DNA of 64,000 bases from Mycolicibacterium diernhoferi (GCF_019456655.1 NZ_CP080332.1:4898001-4962000), one strand, 5' to 3'. Positions 27,156 to 40,326 are shown, numbered from the stretch's first letter. Notes: generated by a model not told the origin, from the letters alone. Numbers and translations are program-made.

Positions 27156-28526
27156 ATGTCCCTTCCCGATGACACCATCGCACCTCCACCCACCGATCCC
27201 CATCCCCCGCGGCGCAATTGGCGTCCGTTCGTGATGCGCCTGCACTTCTATGCCGGCGTGCTGATCGCACCGTTCATCCTGATCGCCGCGGTCACCGGCG
27301 GCCTGTACGCGCTGGCGCCGAGCATCGAACGCGTCGTCTACGGCGACATCCTGACCGTGCCGGCGGCCGAGCGGCCGCTGTCCCTCGGCGACCAGATCAC
27401 CGCCGCGCAGAACGCGTTCCCGCAGCTGAGCATGACCGGGCTGCGACCGCCGGCGGCACCCACCGAGTCCACCCGGGTGTACTTCGCCGACCCGGCGCTC
27501 GACGACGAGCTGCAACGCGCGGTGTTCGTCGACCCGTACACCGGCCGGGTGCTGGGTGACGAGACCAGCTGGCTGGGTTACCTGCCGGTGAGCACCTGGC
27601 TCGACGGTTTCCACCGGCACCTGAACCTCGGCGAGCCGGGCCGGATCTACAGCGAACTCGCCGCATCCTGGCTGTGGGTGGTGGCCCTCGGCGGCGTGGC
27701 GTTGTGGCTGAGCAGGACGGCCGCCCGGCGTGGCCGCGGCCGCCCGGGCAGCCGGGCCCGCACCTTGAACCGGCACGGCGCCACCGGGGTTTGGCTGCTG
27801 GCCGGCCTGCTGTTCCTGTCGGCCACCGGCATCACCTGGTCGACCTACGCCGGGGCACACGTCAGCGATCTGCGGGCGGCGATGCAGTGGCAGCGTCCCC
27901 AACTCGACACCGACCCGCACTCCGGTCACACCGGTCACGCTGCGCCACCGGCTTCGGGCGCATCGGGGGTCATCGACTTCGAGGCCGTGCTGCGGGCCGC
28001 GGCGACGGCCGGGGTGCAGGCGCCGCTGGAGGTGACGCTGCCCGCCGGGCCCGGCCAGGGTGTCACGGTGGCCGAGATCGACAAGGCCTACCGGCTGACC
28101 ACCAACGCCGCATCGGTCGATCCGGTCACAAACTCGGTGACCGGTGAGATCGACTACTGGCGTGACTATTCGGGCGTCGCCAAGCTCGCCGACTGGGGCA
28201 TCCGGGGGCACATGGGCCTGCTGTTCGGGCTGCTCAACCAGCTGCTGCTGCTCGGTGTCGCCGTCGCACTGATCGGGGTGATCATCGGTGGCTACCGGAT
28301 GTGGTGGCAGCGCCGCCCCACCCGCGGATCGGCGTGGGCGGTGGGTCGCCCACCCATACGCGGTGGGTTGAGACGGTTGCCCCCGGCCGCGATCGGTGCG
28401 CTGGTGCTCGCCGCGGTGGCGGTGGGCTGGTTCCTGCCGCTGCTGGGGATCTCGCTGGCCGCCTTCGTGGTCCTGGACCTCGCGATCGCCGCGGCCAAGC
28501 GACGCAAGGAGCGCACCGATGCGTAG
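27156..28526 (+). CDS. PepSY-associated transmembrane protein
   Basis: 456 residues from ATG 27156. Cytoplasmic start (WRPFVMRLHFYAGVLIAPF, the PepSY_TM signature), then paired membrane helices enclosing an extracytoplasmic PepSY-like region, FHRHLNLGEPGRIYSEL, WLWVVALGGVALWL, LLFLSATGITWSTYAGAHV, a His-containing loop (DPHSGHTGHAAPP), GIRGHMGLLFGLLNQ and GGYRMWWQRRP. The family is often found with metal-reducing or siderophore/iron and copper genes, and conserved membrane His residues suggest haem or metal binding. The stop overlaps the PCuAC start by eight bases. Confidence 0.9.
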   Translation: MSLPDDTIAPPPTDPHPPRRNWRPFVMRLHFYAGVLIAPFILIAAVTGGLYALAPSIERVVYGDILTVPAAERPLSLGDQITAAQNAFPQLSMTGLRPPAAPTESTRVYFADPALDDELQRAVFVDPYTGRVLGDETSWLGYLPVSTWLDGFHRHLNLGEPGRIYSELAASWLWVVALGGVALWLSRTAARRGRGRPGSRARTLNRHGATGVWLLAGLLFLSATGITWSTYAGAHVSDLRAAMQWQRPQLDTDPHSGHTGHAAPPASGASGVIDFEAVLRAAATAGVQAPLEVTLPAGPGQGVTVAEIDKAYRLTTNAASVDPVTNSVTGEIDYWRDYSGVAKLADWGIRGHMGLLFGLLNQLLLLGVAVALIGVIIGGYRMWWQRRPTRGSAWAVGRPPIRGGLRRLPPAAIGALVLAAVAVGWFLPLLGISLAAFVVLDLAIAAAKRRKERTDA

Positions 28527-28986
28527 AGTGCTGATACTCCTTGCCGTGCTGGTACTTTCGGCGTGCGGCTCCCCCGCCGACCAGCAAATGGCCGAGTCGG
28601 TGTCCATCCACGACCAGTGGGCCTCGGCCGGTGACGGGCAGATGGCCGCGGTGTTCGGCACGCTGGTCAACGACGGCCCGCGCGAGGCCCGCATCGTGTC
28701 CGGCAGCTCCCCGGCGGCCGGCATGGTCGAGGTGCACGAGGTGGCCGGGGCGACCGGCGCGAAGACGATGCGCCCCAAGGCCGGTGGGCTGGTGCTGCCG
28801 GCCGGCGGCAGCCACGACCTGGTGCCCGGCGGGGACCATCTGATGCTGATGGATCTCACGGCGCCGCTGTCCGCGGGGGCCGACATCGAGTTGACGCTCC
28901 AGTTCGAGGACGGCTCCACGCTGCCGGTCACCGTGCAGGTGCGCGACTTCGCCGGGGCCGGCGAGAACTATCAGCCCCATGGTTGA
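28519..28986 (+). CDS. PCuAC-type periplasmic copper chaperone lipoprotein
   Basis: 155-residue lipoprotein with lipobox LSAC (Cys16). The copper site fits the PCuAC motif (H-X10-M-X21/22-H-X-M) with His73, Met84, His107 and Met109. Met69 and the preceding VEVHEV block also match. PCuAC (DUF461) proteins deliver Cu(I), classically to cytochrome oxidase. Overlaps the PepSY gene by eight bases upstream and the DyP gene by eight bases downstream, so the three are translationally coupled. Confidence 0.9.
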   Translation: MRRVLILLAVLVLSACGSPADQQMAESVSIHDQWASAGDGQMAAVFGTLVNDGPREARIVSGSSPAAGMVEVHEVAGATGAKTMRPKAGGLVLPAGGSHDLVPGGDHLMLMDLTAPLSAGADIELTLQFEDGSTLPVTVQVRDFAGAGENYQPHG

Positions 28987-30169
28987 CGTGAACCGGCGGC
29001 GCCTCCTGACCGGGGGCGCCGCCGCGCTGGCCGCCGGGGCGGCCGTCACCCAGTGTGGTGCCGCCCAGTCCGCGACCCCGGCCGGTTTCGGCCACACGGT
29101 CGAACCGTATTACGGGGAGCATCAGGGCGGGATCGCCACACCCGCACAGGCCCACGCCCTGTTCGTGGCACTCGACCTGGTCCCGGAGGGCGGCCGCGGC
29201 GCCCGGGAGACGCTCGCCGCGGTGCTCAAGCTGTGGTCGGCCGATGCGGCCCGGCTCACCCAGGGCCGCCCGGCACTGGCCGACACCGAACCCGAACTGG
29301 CACACCGTCCGGCCCGGCTGACCGTGAGTGTCGGGCTCGGGCCGGCGCTGTTCGAGCGGATCGGGCTCGCGCACCGGCGCCCGCCCACGGCGATCGATAT
29401 GCCCGCGTTCCGCACCGACCGGCTGGACCGGCGCTTCTGCGGGGGCGATGTGCTGCTGCAGATCTGCGCCGACGACCCGATGGTCGTGGCGCACACCGCC
29501 CGGGTGTTGCTCAAGAACGTGCGGGCGATGACCGTACAACGCTGGCGGCAGAGCGGTTTCCGCACCGCGCACGGAGCCGACGGGTCCGGGGCGACGATGC
29601 GCAACCTGATGGGTCAGGTGGACGGCACCTCGAATCTGCGCACCGCGGCCGAGTTCGACCGCTTCGTCTGGGATGACGGGGCCGGGCAGCCGTGGTTCGC
29701 CGGCGGCACCATCCTGGTGGTGCGCAGGATCCGCGCCGAGATGGACACCTGGGACGAACTCGACCGGGCGAGCAAGGAATTCGCGATGGGCCGGCGCCTG
29801 GACACCGGTGCGCCGTTGACCGGGACCCGTGAATCCGACCCGCCGGATCTGCAGGCGCAGGTCAACGGGATACCGGTCATCCCGCCGAATTCGCATATCG
29901 CGCTGGCCCGTCCGGTGCACGAGGGCGAGCGGTTCCTGCGCCGGCCGTACAACTACGACGATCCGCCGGCGGCCGGGGCGACCACCGACAGTGGGTTGAT
30001 CTTCGCGAGCTACCAGCGTGACCCGGCCCGCCAGTTCGTCCCGGTGCAGCAGCGGCTGGCCGGAGCCGATGCGATGAACCCGTGGATCACCACCGTCGGG
30101 TCGGCGACGTTCGCGATGCTGCCCGGCGTCGCCGAGGGCGGCTGGCTGGGGCAGGGACTGTTCGGCTAG
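28979..30169 (+). CDS. Second Tat-exported DyP-type peroxidase
   Basis: 396 residues with twin-arginine signal NRRRLLTGG (5-13) and an export region ending near QCGAAQSA. The DyP signature reads GQVDGTSN with the catalytic Asp215. NSHIALARPVHEG keeps the proximal His but replaces the Arg two residues on with Ala (HIRLA in EfeB, HIALA here). RRPYNYDD and LIFASYQRDPARQFVPVQ complete the fold. It is clearly diverged from EfeB 2.5 kb upstream, so this is not a recent duplicate. Co-translated with the copper chaperone, suggesting an extracytoplasmic haem peroxidase or metal oxidase role. Confidence 0.92.
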   Translation: MVDVNRRRLLTGGAAALAAGAAVTQCGAAQSATPAGFGHTVEPYYGEHQGGIATPAQAHALFVALDLVPEGGRGARETLAAVLKLWSADAARLTQGRPALADTEPELAHRPARLTVSVGLGPALFERIGLAHRRPPTAIDMPAFRTDRLDRRFCGGDVLLQICADDPMVVAHTARVLLKNVRAMTVQRWRQSGFRTAHGADGSGATMRNLMGQVDGTSNLRTAAEFDRFVWDDGAGQPWFAGGTILVVRRIRAEMDTWDELDRASKEFAMGRRLDTGAPLTGTRESDPPDLQAQVNGIPVIPPNSHIALARPVHEGERFLRRPYNYDDPPAAGATTDSGLIFASYQRDPARQFVPVQQRLAGADAMNPWITTVGSATFAMLPGVAEGGWLGQGLFG

Positions 30170-30364
30170 ACGGGCGGTCCCGGCCATCATCAATAGCGTT
30201 GCAGGACATCGTCTCGGAGGTCGCGACATGGGGCGGAGCACGCACTCGGTGGCATCGAGTCGCGTGCATGCTGTCGACACCGGGCCACACTGGACGCGGC
30301 CAATGACTTGACGCATACCGCATCTAGCCACCCGAACTGCCACCGATGTCCTGGGAGATGACAC
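30170..30364. other. Intergenic, no gene seen
   Basis: First part of the 381-base gap between the DyP gene and the 13E12 gene. I find no supportable coding sequence or hairpin. The rest of the gap holds the promoter/LexA box and an about 150-base leader. Confidence 0.5.
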
Positions 30365-30408
30365 TTGCGCGGCGGTTTGAACCCGCGTAGTATCGAACAC
30401 ACGTTCGA
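30365..30408 (+). promoter_or_regulatory. Promoter with overlapping LexA (SOS) box
   Basis: TTGCGC (30365-30370), 17 bases, then TAGTAT (30388-30393) make a good SigA-type promoter. TCGAACACACGTTCGA (30393-30408) is a perfect mycobacterial SOS box (TCGAAC-N4-GTTCGA) that covers the expected transcription start. LexA should repress the 13E12 gene until DNA damage. Confidence 0.8.
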
Positions 30409-30550
30409 ATGCGACGTGGCTCCCATCGCTCCACGGTGAGCTTCAGACCGCGACTCCGGTCGCCGAGAGGTTCTTCTGTCCCGCGGGACTGGTCGAACCG
30501 CCTTGCCTGATCGTGCCGTTGTGCACCTTCTGTGAAAGTCGGTATCCGTC

Positions 30551-31858
30551 ATGGACGCCACCCATCTCGAAACGTTCATCGGTGCGTTGATCGACGACCT
30601 TGCTGTTGGACCTCCGGATGAAGACGGCGAACGCAGACTGTTTCATCTGCTGGACTGTCCCCGCCGGGTCTTCGATGAGCAGCCCCTGCTCGCGGTGCTG
30701 GTGGCCGCAGTCACCGCCCGCAATCTCCTTGATCATGTGATCGCCCAGGCGACCGCGGCCACCGAGCGACTCGGGATCCCGGCCCGCAAGCACCTGCACT
30801 CGGGAGCCGATCTGCTGACCAGTTGCGGCGTCTCTCCAGGCGCGGCACACCGGGCGGCGCGGGTCGGCCGGGCTGCGCACACCCTGCCGGCCCTGACCCA
30901 GGCCCAGCGCCTCGGCGGGGTCGGCATCGAATTCGCCGACGCCGTCGGACGCGGCGTCACCCACATCAACGCCAGAGTGCCCTTGTCCGAAGAAGACCGG
31001 TCCAAGGTCGTCACCAAACTGATGATCCAGACCACCCCGGCGCAGGTGGCCGAGAAGGCCCGCGAGATCGCCATCGACAGAGCCGGGGTACAACCCGAAG
31101 ACGATCAGTCGGTGCCGGTCGCGGAAAACGCCGACCTCAACGAGATGACGCTCGTCGTCAACGACGAAGGACGCGTTGCAGCCACCCTGGACCTCGATGC
31201 ACTCACCGGCGAAGAACTGCTCACCGCATTGGACCCGCTGTGCCGGCCCGTCCCGCTGCCGGACGGCTCACCGGACCCGCGCCCTGTCGGTCAGCGTCGC
31301 GCGGACGCCCTCGGTCAAGTCGTGCGAACCTACCTGTCGAACTCGCGGCGCCCGACCTCCGGGGGCGTGCTCCCGCACGTCACCCTTATCCGGCCCCAGC
31401 CAACAGGGTTCGTCGACACCCTCGGATTCACCGGCCCCATCACCGCCACCACCGCCGACCTGATCACCTGCGACAGCACTGTCGGGGTAGTGACTGTCGA
31501 TGACGCGGGAGCGCCACTGAATGTGGGGCGCAGCGAGCGACTGTTCCCACCCACAATTCGTCAAGGGTTGGCAGCACGCGACCGTGGTTGCGCACACCCG
31601 GGCTGCGGGCGACCGGTGTCCTGGTGCGACGCCCACCACATCACCCCATGGAGCAGCGGCGGCACCACCTGCCTGGACAACGGTGTGCTGCTGTGTCGAC
31701 GCCACCACACCGCGATCCACCACGGCGGCTGGCAGGTCTACCTCGGCCCCGACCGCCACCCCTGGTTCATCCCGCCCCACAAACCCAATGAAGCAGAACC
31801 GGCGCACCTGCGCTCCCACGCACGACGCACCATGACCGACCTACCCACCGCCGCGTAA
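30551..31858 (+). CDS. 13E12-family HNH endonuclease (DUF222)
   Basis: 435-residue member of the multicopy mycobacterial 13E12/REP13E12 family. The N-terminal DUF222 helical domain (about 1-330) is followed by an HNH nuclease with zinc-type cysteines: CAHPGCGRPVSWCDAHH, ITPWSSGGTTCLDNGVLLC and RRHHTAIHHGGW. Likely a homing-type or damage-induced DNA endonuclease; biochemical role is not established. A perfect LexA box lies on its promoter. The gene sits between efeOB-type genes and mazG, where M. tuberculosis has neither, fitting a mobile origin. Confidence 0.92.
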   Translation: MDATHLETFIGALIDDLAVGPPDEDGERRLFHLLDCPRRVFDEQPLLAVLVAAVTARNLLDHVIAQATAATERLGIPARKHLHSGADLLTSCGVSPGAAHRAARVGRAAHTLPALTQAQRLGGVGIEFADAVGRGVTHINARVPLSEEDRSKVVTKLMIQTTPAQVAEKAREIAIDRAGVQPEDDQSVPVAENADLNEMTLVVNDEGRVAATLDLDALTGEELLTALDPLCRPVPLPDGSPDPRPVGQRRADALGQVVRTYLSNSRRPTSGGVLPHVTLIRPQPTGFVDTLGFTGPITATTADLITCDSTVGVVTVDDAGAPLNVGRSERLFPPTIRQGLAARDRGCAHPGCGRPVSWCDAHHITPWSSGGTTCLDNGVLLCRRHHTAIHHGGWQVYLGPDRHPWFIPPHKPNEAEPAHLRSHARRTMTDLPTAA

Positions 31859-31962
31859 CCAAACCCTCCGCGCACCTTGACAACTACACAGAGAACGCCG
31901 AACCAGCGGCGGGAACCGGCACACACGAACGAGCCGGACCCGCCACGACGCCTTGCGTCCGA

Positions 31963-32882
31963 CTAGCCTGGCCAGTGCGCGCGCCACTCGTCGGCGCTGA
32001 TGGCCTCCGGCGGCGTATCCCCGATCGGGCCGCCGCCGCGGGCGGCCGCGACCGCCTTCTCGGCCGCGCGGATCGTGTCCATGAACTCCAATGTCGCTGT
32101 TCGCAGCACATTCTCGATATCGGAGTCCACCGTGATGCGCACCTCGCGCAGGCTGTCCGGCACCAGGTCGTCGGGCAGCCCCGCGGCCGCGGCACGCTCG
32201 AGCACCTTCTGGGTCAGCGCGAGCGCGGGCTGACCGGTGGCCACATCGTCCATACAGGAGGCCCGCACCTTCTCCAGCGATTTGCGCTCCTCCCACTGGG
32301 CGAGCTGCTCTTCCAGCGAGATCGACTGGCCGGCAAGCACACCGGCGGCCCGGTTGCCCAGTTTGCGCACCAGTGCGTCGGCGACATCGTCGATATCGAA
32401 CGGGTGCACGGGCGCGTCCTCGGCGATGCGGGCATGGAACAGCACCTGCAGCAACACATCTCCGAGTTCCTCACGCAGCTCCGCAGCGTCACCGCCGCGC
32501 ACCGCGTCGAACAGCTCGTAGGTCTCCTCCAGCAGATACCGCCGCAGCGAATCGTGGGTCTGCTCGCTCTCCCACGGGCCGTCGGTGCGCAGCTTGTCCA
32601 TGATCGCCACCGCGTCGACGAGTCGTTCACCGGGCTGCGGGCCGGGCGCGGCGATCAGCGTCGCCCCGGCGCCCAGCCGGGCCCGCACCGCGGGGTGCTC
32701 CGGGTCCGAGGACAGCAGCACGGCGGCCGCGTCGTCATCACCGGGCAGATACGGCCGAGCCGACGGCAGCGACCACGGCACCTTGATCGGCATCTCCTCG
32801 GTGTACCGCACGTCACCGGCGAGCAGACCGACCGCCTCCACCGGAACCAGCGAGGGCCGGCGCGGGTCGACGAGAACGACTG

Positions 32883-32886
<4 letters not shown>
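31963..32886 (-). CDS. mazG: MazG nucleoside triphosphate pyrophosphohydrolase
   Basis: 307-residue house-cleaning enzyme that hydrolyses (aberrant) NTPs to NMP and PPi. The MazG catalytic helices show [10 protein letters not shown] (EExxE) and [17 protein letters not shown] (ExxD). The N-terminal ~90 residues form the extra domain typical of mycobacterial MazG (Rv1021), beginning [15 protein letters not shown]. Its ATG overlaps the mfd stop by four bases, so both are translated from one mRNA. Confidence 0.95.
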
Positions 32887-36509
<3,623 letters not shown>

Positions 36510-36623
36510 GATGCCCCCCATCTTAGGTGGCGGCCCGGGGTGACCTGCCTCGCGCCGGAACGAGCGGGAAAATCGGCGCCGGGGACAAGCGCGGGGCCCG
36601 CGACGCCGCGCCCCCGTCCTGAA

Positions 36624-37256
36624 TCAGTCCTCCAGTTCGGGATTGGCTTCCAGGTGTGTCAGCCCGTTCCAGACCACATTGACCACGTGCGCGGCCACCA
36701 CCTCCTTGGGCGGCTCACGCACGTCGAGCCACCACTGGGCCGTCATCGACACCGACCCGACCAGCGCCTGGGCGTAGAGCGGGGCCAGATCCGGGTCCAG
36801 CCCACGCCGGGAGAAATCCCCGGCCAGAATGGAGGCCACCTGGTTGACGGCGTCGTTGAGCAGGGACGCATAGGTGCCCGAGGTGATCCCGGCCGGCGAG
36901 TCCCGGATGAGGATGCGGAACCCGTCGGTGCGTTCCTCGACATAGGTCAGCAGCGCCATCGCCACCCGCTCGATGCGCACCCGGGACCGGTTCTCGGTCA
37001 GCGAGGCGGTGATCCGGTCCAGCAGCACCGACATCTCCCGGTCGACGACGACCGCGTACAGCCCCTCCTTGCCACCGAAGTGCTCATAGACCACCGGTTT
37101 GGAGACATTCGCGCGCTGCGCGATCTCCTCGATGGAGGTGGCATCGAACCCGCGCTCGGCGAAAAGCGACTTGGCGACCTCGATGAGCTGCTGGCGGCGT
37201 TCGCTACCGGTCATGCGGGCGCGCGGCGCACGACTCTCTTTATCGGGTGCTGCCAC
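36624..37256 (-). CDS. TetR-family regulator (Rv1019-like)
   Basis: 210-residue regulator with a helix-turn-helix (about 18-62): SERRQQLIEVAKSLFAERGF, TSIEEIAQRANVSKPVVYEHF, GGKEGLYAVVVDREM. The start is set at GTG 37256, seven bases after a TAGGCT -10 on this strand. Longer frames would run into the tRNA-Gln gene on the other strand and are rejected. In M. tuberculosis the equivalent gene precedes mfd and mazG in the same order, and an autoregulatory role has been suggested. Ligand unknown. Confidence 0.92.
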   Translation of the reverse strand: MAAPDKESRAPRARMTGSERRQQLIEVAKSLFAERGFDATSIEEIAQRANVSKPVVYEHFGGKEGLYAVVVDREMSVLLDRITASLTENRSRVRIERVAMALLTYVEERTDGFRILIRDSPAGITSGTYASLLNDAVNQVASILAGDFSRRGLDPDLAPLYAQALVGSVSMTAQWWLDVREPPKEVVAAHVVNVVWNGLTHLEANPELED

Positions 37257-37263
37257 GATGAGG

Positions 37264-37269
37264 AGCCTA
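37264..37269 (-). promoter_or_regulatory. -10 element of tetR (leaderless)
   Basis: TAGGCT on the minus strand lies seven bases before the GTG at 37256, which would place the transcription start on the start codon. Confidence 0.5.
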
Positions 37270-37300
37270 ACGGGTTCGACTAGAGTCTCGGGTTGATCGG

Positions 37301-37372
37301 TCCGTCGTGGTGTAATCGGCAGCACCTCTGATTTTGGTTCAGATAGTTCAGGTTCGAGTCCTGGCGACGGAG
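37301..37372 (+). tRNA. tRNA-Gln (anticodon TTG)
   Basis: The acceptor stem TCCGTCG (37301-37307) pairs fully with CGACGGA (37365-37371), and G37372 is the discriminator base; CCA is not encoded. The anticodon stem TCTGA/TCAGA encloses the loop TTTTGGT with anticodon TTG at 37334-37336. The T-arm contains GGTTCGAGTCC. Position between tetR and glmU matches M. tuberculosis. Confidence 0.97.
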
Positions 37373-37467
37373 CTCAACAGCTGCTCAACCGCGCGAGTGA
37401 CCCCACACCGACAGCGTCGACGGCGTGTCCTCGTACAGGCACTCCTCGTTCGCGGAGGAGGAGAATC

Positions 37468-38913
37468 GTGTCCACCACCGACATCGCCGTGATCGTCCTG
37501 GCCGCCGGGGCCGGCACCCGGATGCGGTCGGCCACCCCCAAGGTGCTGCACCCCCTCGGCGGGCGCAGCATGCTGGCCCACGCCCTGCACACCGCCACCG
37601 CGGTGGAACCCCGGCACATCGTCGTCGTCGTCGGCCACGGCCGTGAGCTGGTCAGCCCCGAGGTGGTCCGGATCGCCGACCGCGCGGGCAGCGACATCAC
37701 CACGGTGGTCCAGGAGGAACAGCTCGGTACCGGGCACGCCGTCAAAATCGGGCTGAGCGGTCTGCCGGCCGACTTCGCGGGCACCGTGCTGGTCACCTCC
37801 GGTGATATCCCGCTGCTGGAGTCGACGACGTTGGCGGCGCTGGTCGACACCCATGACGGCGCCGGGGTGACCGTGCTGACCACGACCCTGGCCGACCCGA
37901 CCGGCTACGGCCGCATCGTCCGGGACGCCCACGGTGCGGTGGCAGCCATCGTCGAACACGCCGACGCCGACGAAGCACACCGCGCCATTCGTGAGATCAA
38001 CGCCGGTGTCTACGCATTCGACGCGGTCGCCCTGCGGTCCGCGGTGACCCGGCTGCAGAACCACAACGCCCAAGGTGAGCTCTATCTCACCGACGCGGTG
38101 GCCATCCTGCGCGCCGACGGGCACGCGGTACTCGCCCAGCACCTCGACGACGCCGTGCAGGTCTCCGGCGTCAACGACCGCGTCCAGCTCGCCGCGCTGG
38201 GCGCGGAACTGAACCGCCGCACCATCGTCGCCCACCAGCTCGCCGGGGTGACGGTCACCGACCCGGGCACCACCTGGATCGACGTCGACGTCGAGATCGG
38301 GCCCGACACCGTCATCGCGCCGGGCACCCAACTGCTCGGCTCGACGTCGATCGGCACCGGCTGCACCGTCGGTCCGGACACCACGCTGACCGACGTCGAG
38401 GTCGGTGACGGCGCATCCGTCATCCGCACGCACGGTGAGGCGACCGTCATCGGCGCGGGCGCCACCGTCGGACCGTTCACCTATCTGCGGCCGGGCACCC
38501 GACTCGGGGCGGACGGCAAGCTCGGCGCGTTCGTCGAGACCAAGAACTCGGTGATCGGCGCGGGCACCAAGGTGCCCCATCTGACCTATGTCGGGGACGC
38601 CGACATCGGCGAGCACAGCAACATCGGCGCCTCCAGCGTGTTCGTCAACTACGACGGGGAGACCAAGCGGCGCACCACGATCGGCTCCCACGTCAGGACC
38701 GGTTCGGACACCATGTTCGTGGCGCCGGTCACCGTCGGGGACGGCGCGTACACCGGCGCGGGCACCGTGCTGCGCGAAGACGTTCCGCCCGGCGCGCTGG
38801 CCGTTTCGGACAACACTCAACGCACCATCGAGGGCTGGGTACTTCGCAAGCGCCCAGCAAGTGCGTCCGCCGACGCCGCCCGCCGCGCCGGGGCACCCGA
38901 ACCCGATGCCTGA
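37468..38913 (+). CDS. glmU: GlmU bifunctional UDP-GlcNAc pyrophosphorylase / GlcN-1-P acetyltransferase
   Basis: 481-residue cytoplasmic enzyme making UDP-GlcNAc for peptidoglycan and arabinogalactan linker. The N-terminal uridyltransferase domain has [19 protein letters not shown] and QLGTGHAV. The C-terminal left-handed beta-helix domain has repeated hexapeptides and the acetyltransfer region [19 protein letters not shown], followed by [11 protein letters not shown] and [13 protein letters not shown] 37468 follows a GGAGGAGGAG Shine-Dalgarno. The short Ala/Arg-rich C-terminal tail is usual in mycobacteria. First gene of a plus-strand run with prs. Confidence 0.98.
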   Translation: MSTTDIAVIVLAAGAGTRMRSATPKVLHPLGGRSMLAHALHTATAVEPRHIVVVVGHGRELVSPEVVRIADRAGSDITTVVQEEQLGTGHAVKIGLSGLPADFAGTVLVTSGDIPLLESTTLAALVDTHDGAGVTVLTTTLADPTGYGRIVRDAHGAVAAIVEHADADEAHRAIREINAGVYAFDAVALRSAVTRLQNHNAQGELYLTDAVAILRADGHAVLAQHLDDAVQVSGVNDRVQLAALGAELNRRTIVAHQLAGVTVTDPGTTWIDVDVEIGPDTVIAPGTQLLGSTSIGTGCTVGPDTTLTDVEVGDGASVIRTHGEATVIGAGATVGPFTYLRPGTRLGADGKLGAFVETKNSVIGAGTKVPHLTYVGDADIGEHSNIGASSVFVNYDGETKRRTTIGSHVRTGSDTMFVAPVTVGDGAYTGAGTVLREDVPPGALAVSDNTQRTIEGWVLRKRPASASADAARRAGAPEPDA

Positions 38914-39003
38914 TGTTGGCAATCTGGTAACCCAGGGACGCCGGGCAGTTACTGGCCCGTACGATTGGCCCGTATCGATCCCCGAACGGCGAAGGCACAA
39001 GAG

Positions 39004-39984
39004 ATGGCCCACGAATGGACCGACAACCGCAAAAATCTGATGCTCTTCTCCGGCCGGGCGCACCCCGAGCTGGCCGAGCAGGTGGCCAAAGAACTCGATG
39101 TGCCGGTGACCGCGCAGACCGCGCGTGACTTCGCCAACGGTGAGATCTTCGTCCGCTTCGACGAGTCCGTTCGCGGCTGCGATGCGTTCGTGCTGCAGAG
39201 CCATCCCGCGCCGCTGAACCAGTGGCTCGTGGAACAACTCATCATGATCGACGCGCTCAAGCGCGGCAGCGCCAAGCGCATCACCGCGATCCTGCCGTTC
39301 TACCCGTATGCCCGGCAGGACAAGAAGCACCGCGGCCGCGAGCCCATCTCCGCGCGCCTGGTCGCCGACCTGTACAAGACCGCCGGCGCCGACCGCATCG
39401 TCACCGTGGACCTGCACACCGACCAGATCCAGGGCTTCTTCGACGGGCCGGTGGACCACATGCGCGCACAGTCGCTGCTGTGCGGCTACATCGCCGACAA
39501 GTACCGCGAATCGGACATGGTCGTCGTCTCCCCCGACTCGGGCCGTGTCCGGGTCGCCGAGAAGTGGGCCGACTCCCTCGGTGGCGTCCCGCTGGCCTTC
39601 ATCCACAAGACCCGCGACCCGCTGGTGCCCAACCAGGTGGTGTCCAACCGCGTGGTCGGCGATGTGAAGGGCAAGACCTGCATCCTCACCGACGACATGA
39701 TCGACACCGGCGGCACCATCGCCGGCGCGGTCAAGCTGCTCAAGCAGGACGGCGCCGGTGACGTCATCATCGCCGCCACCCACGGCGTGCTGTCCGACCC
39801 GGCCGCTCAGCGGCTGGCCGACTCGGGTGCGCGCGAGGTCATCGTCACCAACACCCTGCCGATCACCGAGGACAAGAAGTTCCCACAGTTGACGGTGCTG
39901 TCCATCGCGCCGCTGCTGGCCAGCACGATCCGCGCCGTCTTCGACAACGGCTCGGTCACCGGACTGTTCGACGGATCCGCCTAG
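39004..39984 (+). CDS. prs: Ribose-phosphate pyrophosphokinase
   Basis: Makes PRPP from ribose-5-phosphate and ATP for nucleotide, His/Trp and arabinan (decaprenylphosphoryl-arabinose) synthesis. 326 residues from ATG 39004, exactly the mycobacterial length. Motifs: NGEIFVRFDESVRG, PFYPYARQDKKHRGREPISA, VDLHTDQIQGFFDGPVDH and the PRPP-binding loop ILTDDMIDTGGTI. The next gene starts directly after the stop. Confidence 0.97.
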   Translation: MAHEWTDNRKNLMLFSGRAHPELAEQVAKELDVPVTAQTARDFANGEIFVRFDESVRGCDAFVLQSHPAPLNQWLVEQLIMIDALKRGSAKRITAILPFYPYARQDKKHRGREPISARLVADLYKTAGADRIVTVDLHTDQIQGFFDGPVDHMRAQSLLCGYIADKYRESDMVVVSPDSGRVRVAEKWADSLGGVPLAFIHKTRDPLVPNQVVSNRVVGDVKGKTCILTDDMIDTGGTIAGAVKLLKQDGAGDVIIAATHGVLSDPAAQRLADSGAREVIVTNTLPITEDKKFPQLTVLSIAPLLASTIRAVFDNGSVTGLFDGSA

Positions 39985-40326
39985 ATGGCGGCCCGCATTT
40001 TCCACAACCCGAAGTGCTCGACCTCGCGCAAGACCCTGGATCTGTTGCGCGAGAACGGCATCGAGCCGGAGATCGTGCTGTACCTGAAGACCCCGCCCAC
40101 CCGGGATGAGCTGGTCGCGATGATCACCGACGCCGGCATCGATGTGCGCACCGCCGTGCGCAAACGCGAATCGCTTTATGGCGAACTGGGTTTGGCGGAT
40201 GCCACCGACGACGAACTGCTCGACGCCATGGCGGAACACCCGATCCTGATCGAGCGGCCGTTCGTGGTCACCGACAAGGGCACCCGGTTGGCGCGCCCGA
40301 TCGAGAACGTCAACGAAATCTTGTGA
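39985..40326 (+). CDS. ArsC/Spx-family (YffB-like) reductase
   Basis: 113-residue thioredoxin-fold protein of the glutaredoxin-coupled arsenate reductase family. The catalytic Cys is in FHNPKCSTSRKTLDLL (Cys11 from the start), and the family RPFVVTDKGTRLARP arginine region is present. It begins at the base after the prs stop and overlaps lpqT by four bases, so it is embedded in a housekeeping operon rather than an ars locus. Arsenate reduction is the family activity; its physiological substrate here is uncertain. Confidence 0.88.
   Translation: MAARIFHNPKCSTSRKTLDLLRENGIEPEIVLYLKTPPTRDELVAMITDAGIDVRTAVRKRESLYGELGLADATDDELLDAMAEHPILIERPFVVTDKGTRLARPIENVNEIL

Noticed and set aside
37257..37325. 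Longer start for the TetR regulator
   Set aside because: It would overlap tRNA-Gln on the other strand, and a -10 lies seven bases before the shorter GTG start.
37348..40239. A 963-codon open frame antisense to glmU and prs
   Set aside because: Both plus-strand genes are unmistakable; the antisense product has no motif and would also cross the tRNA-Gln end.
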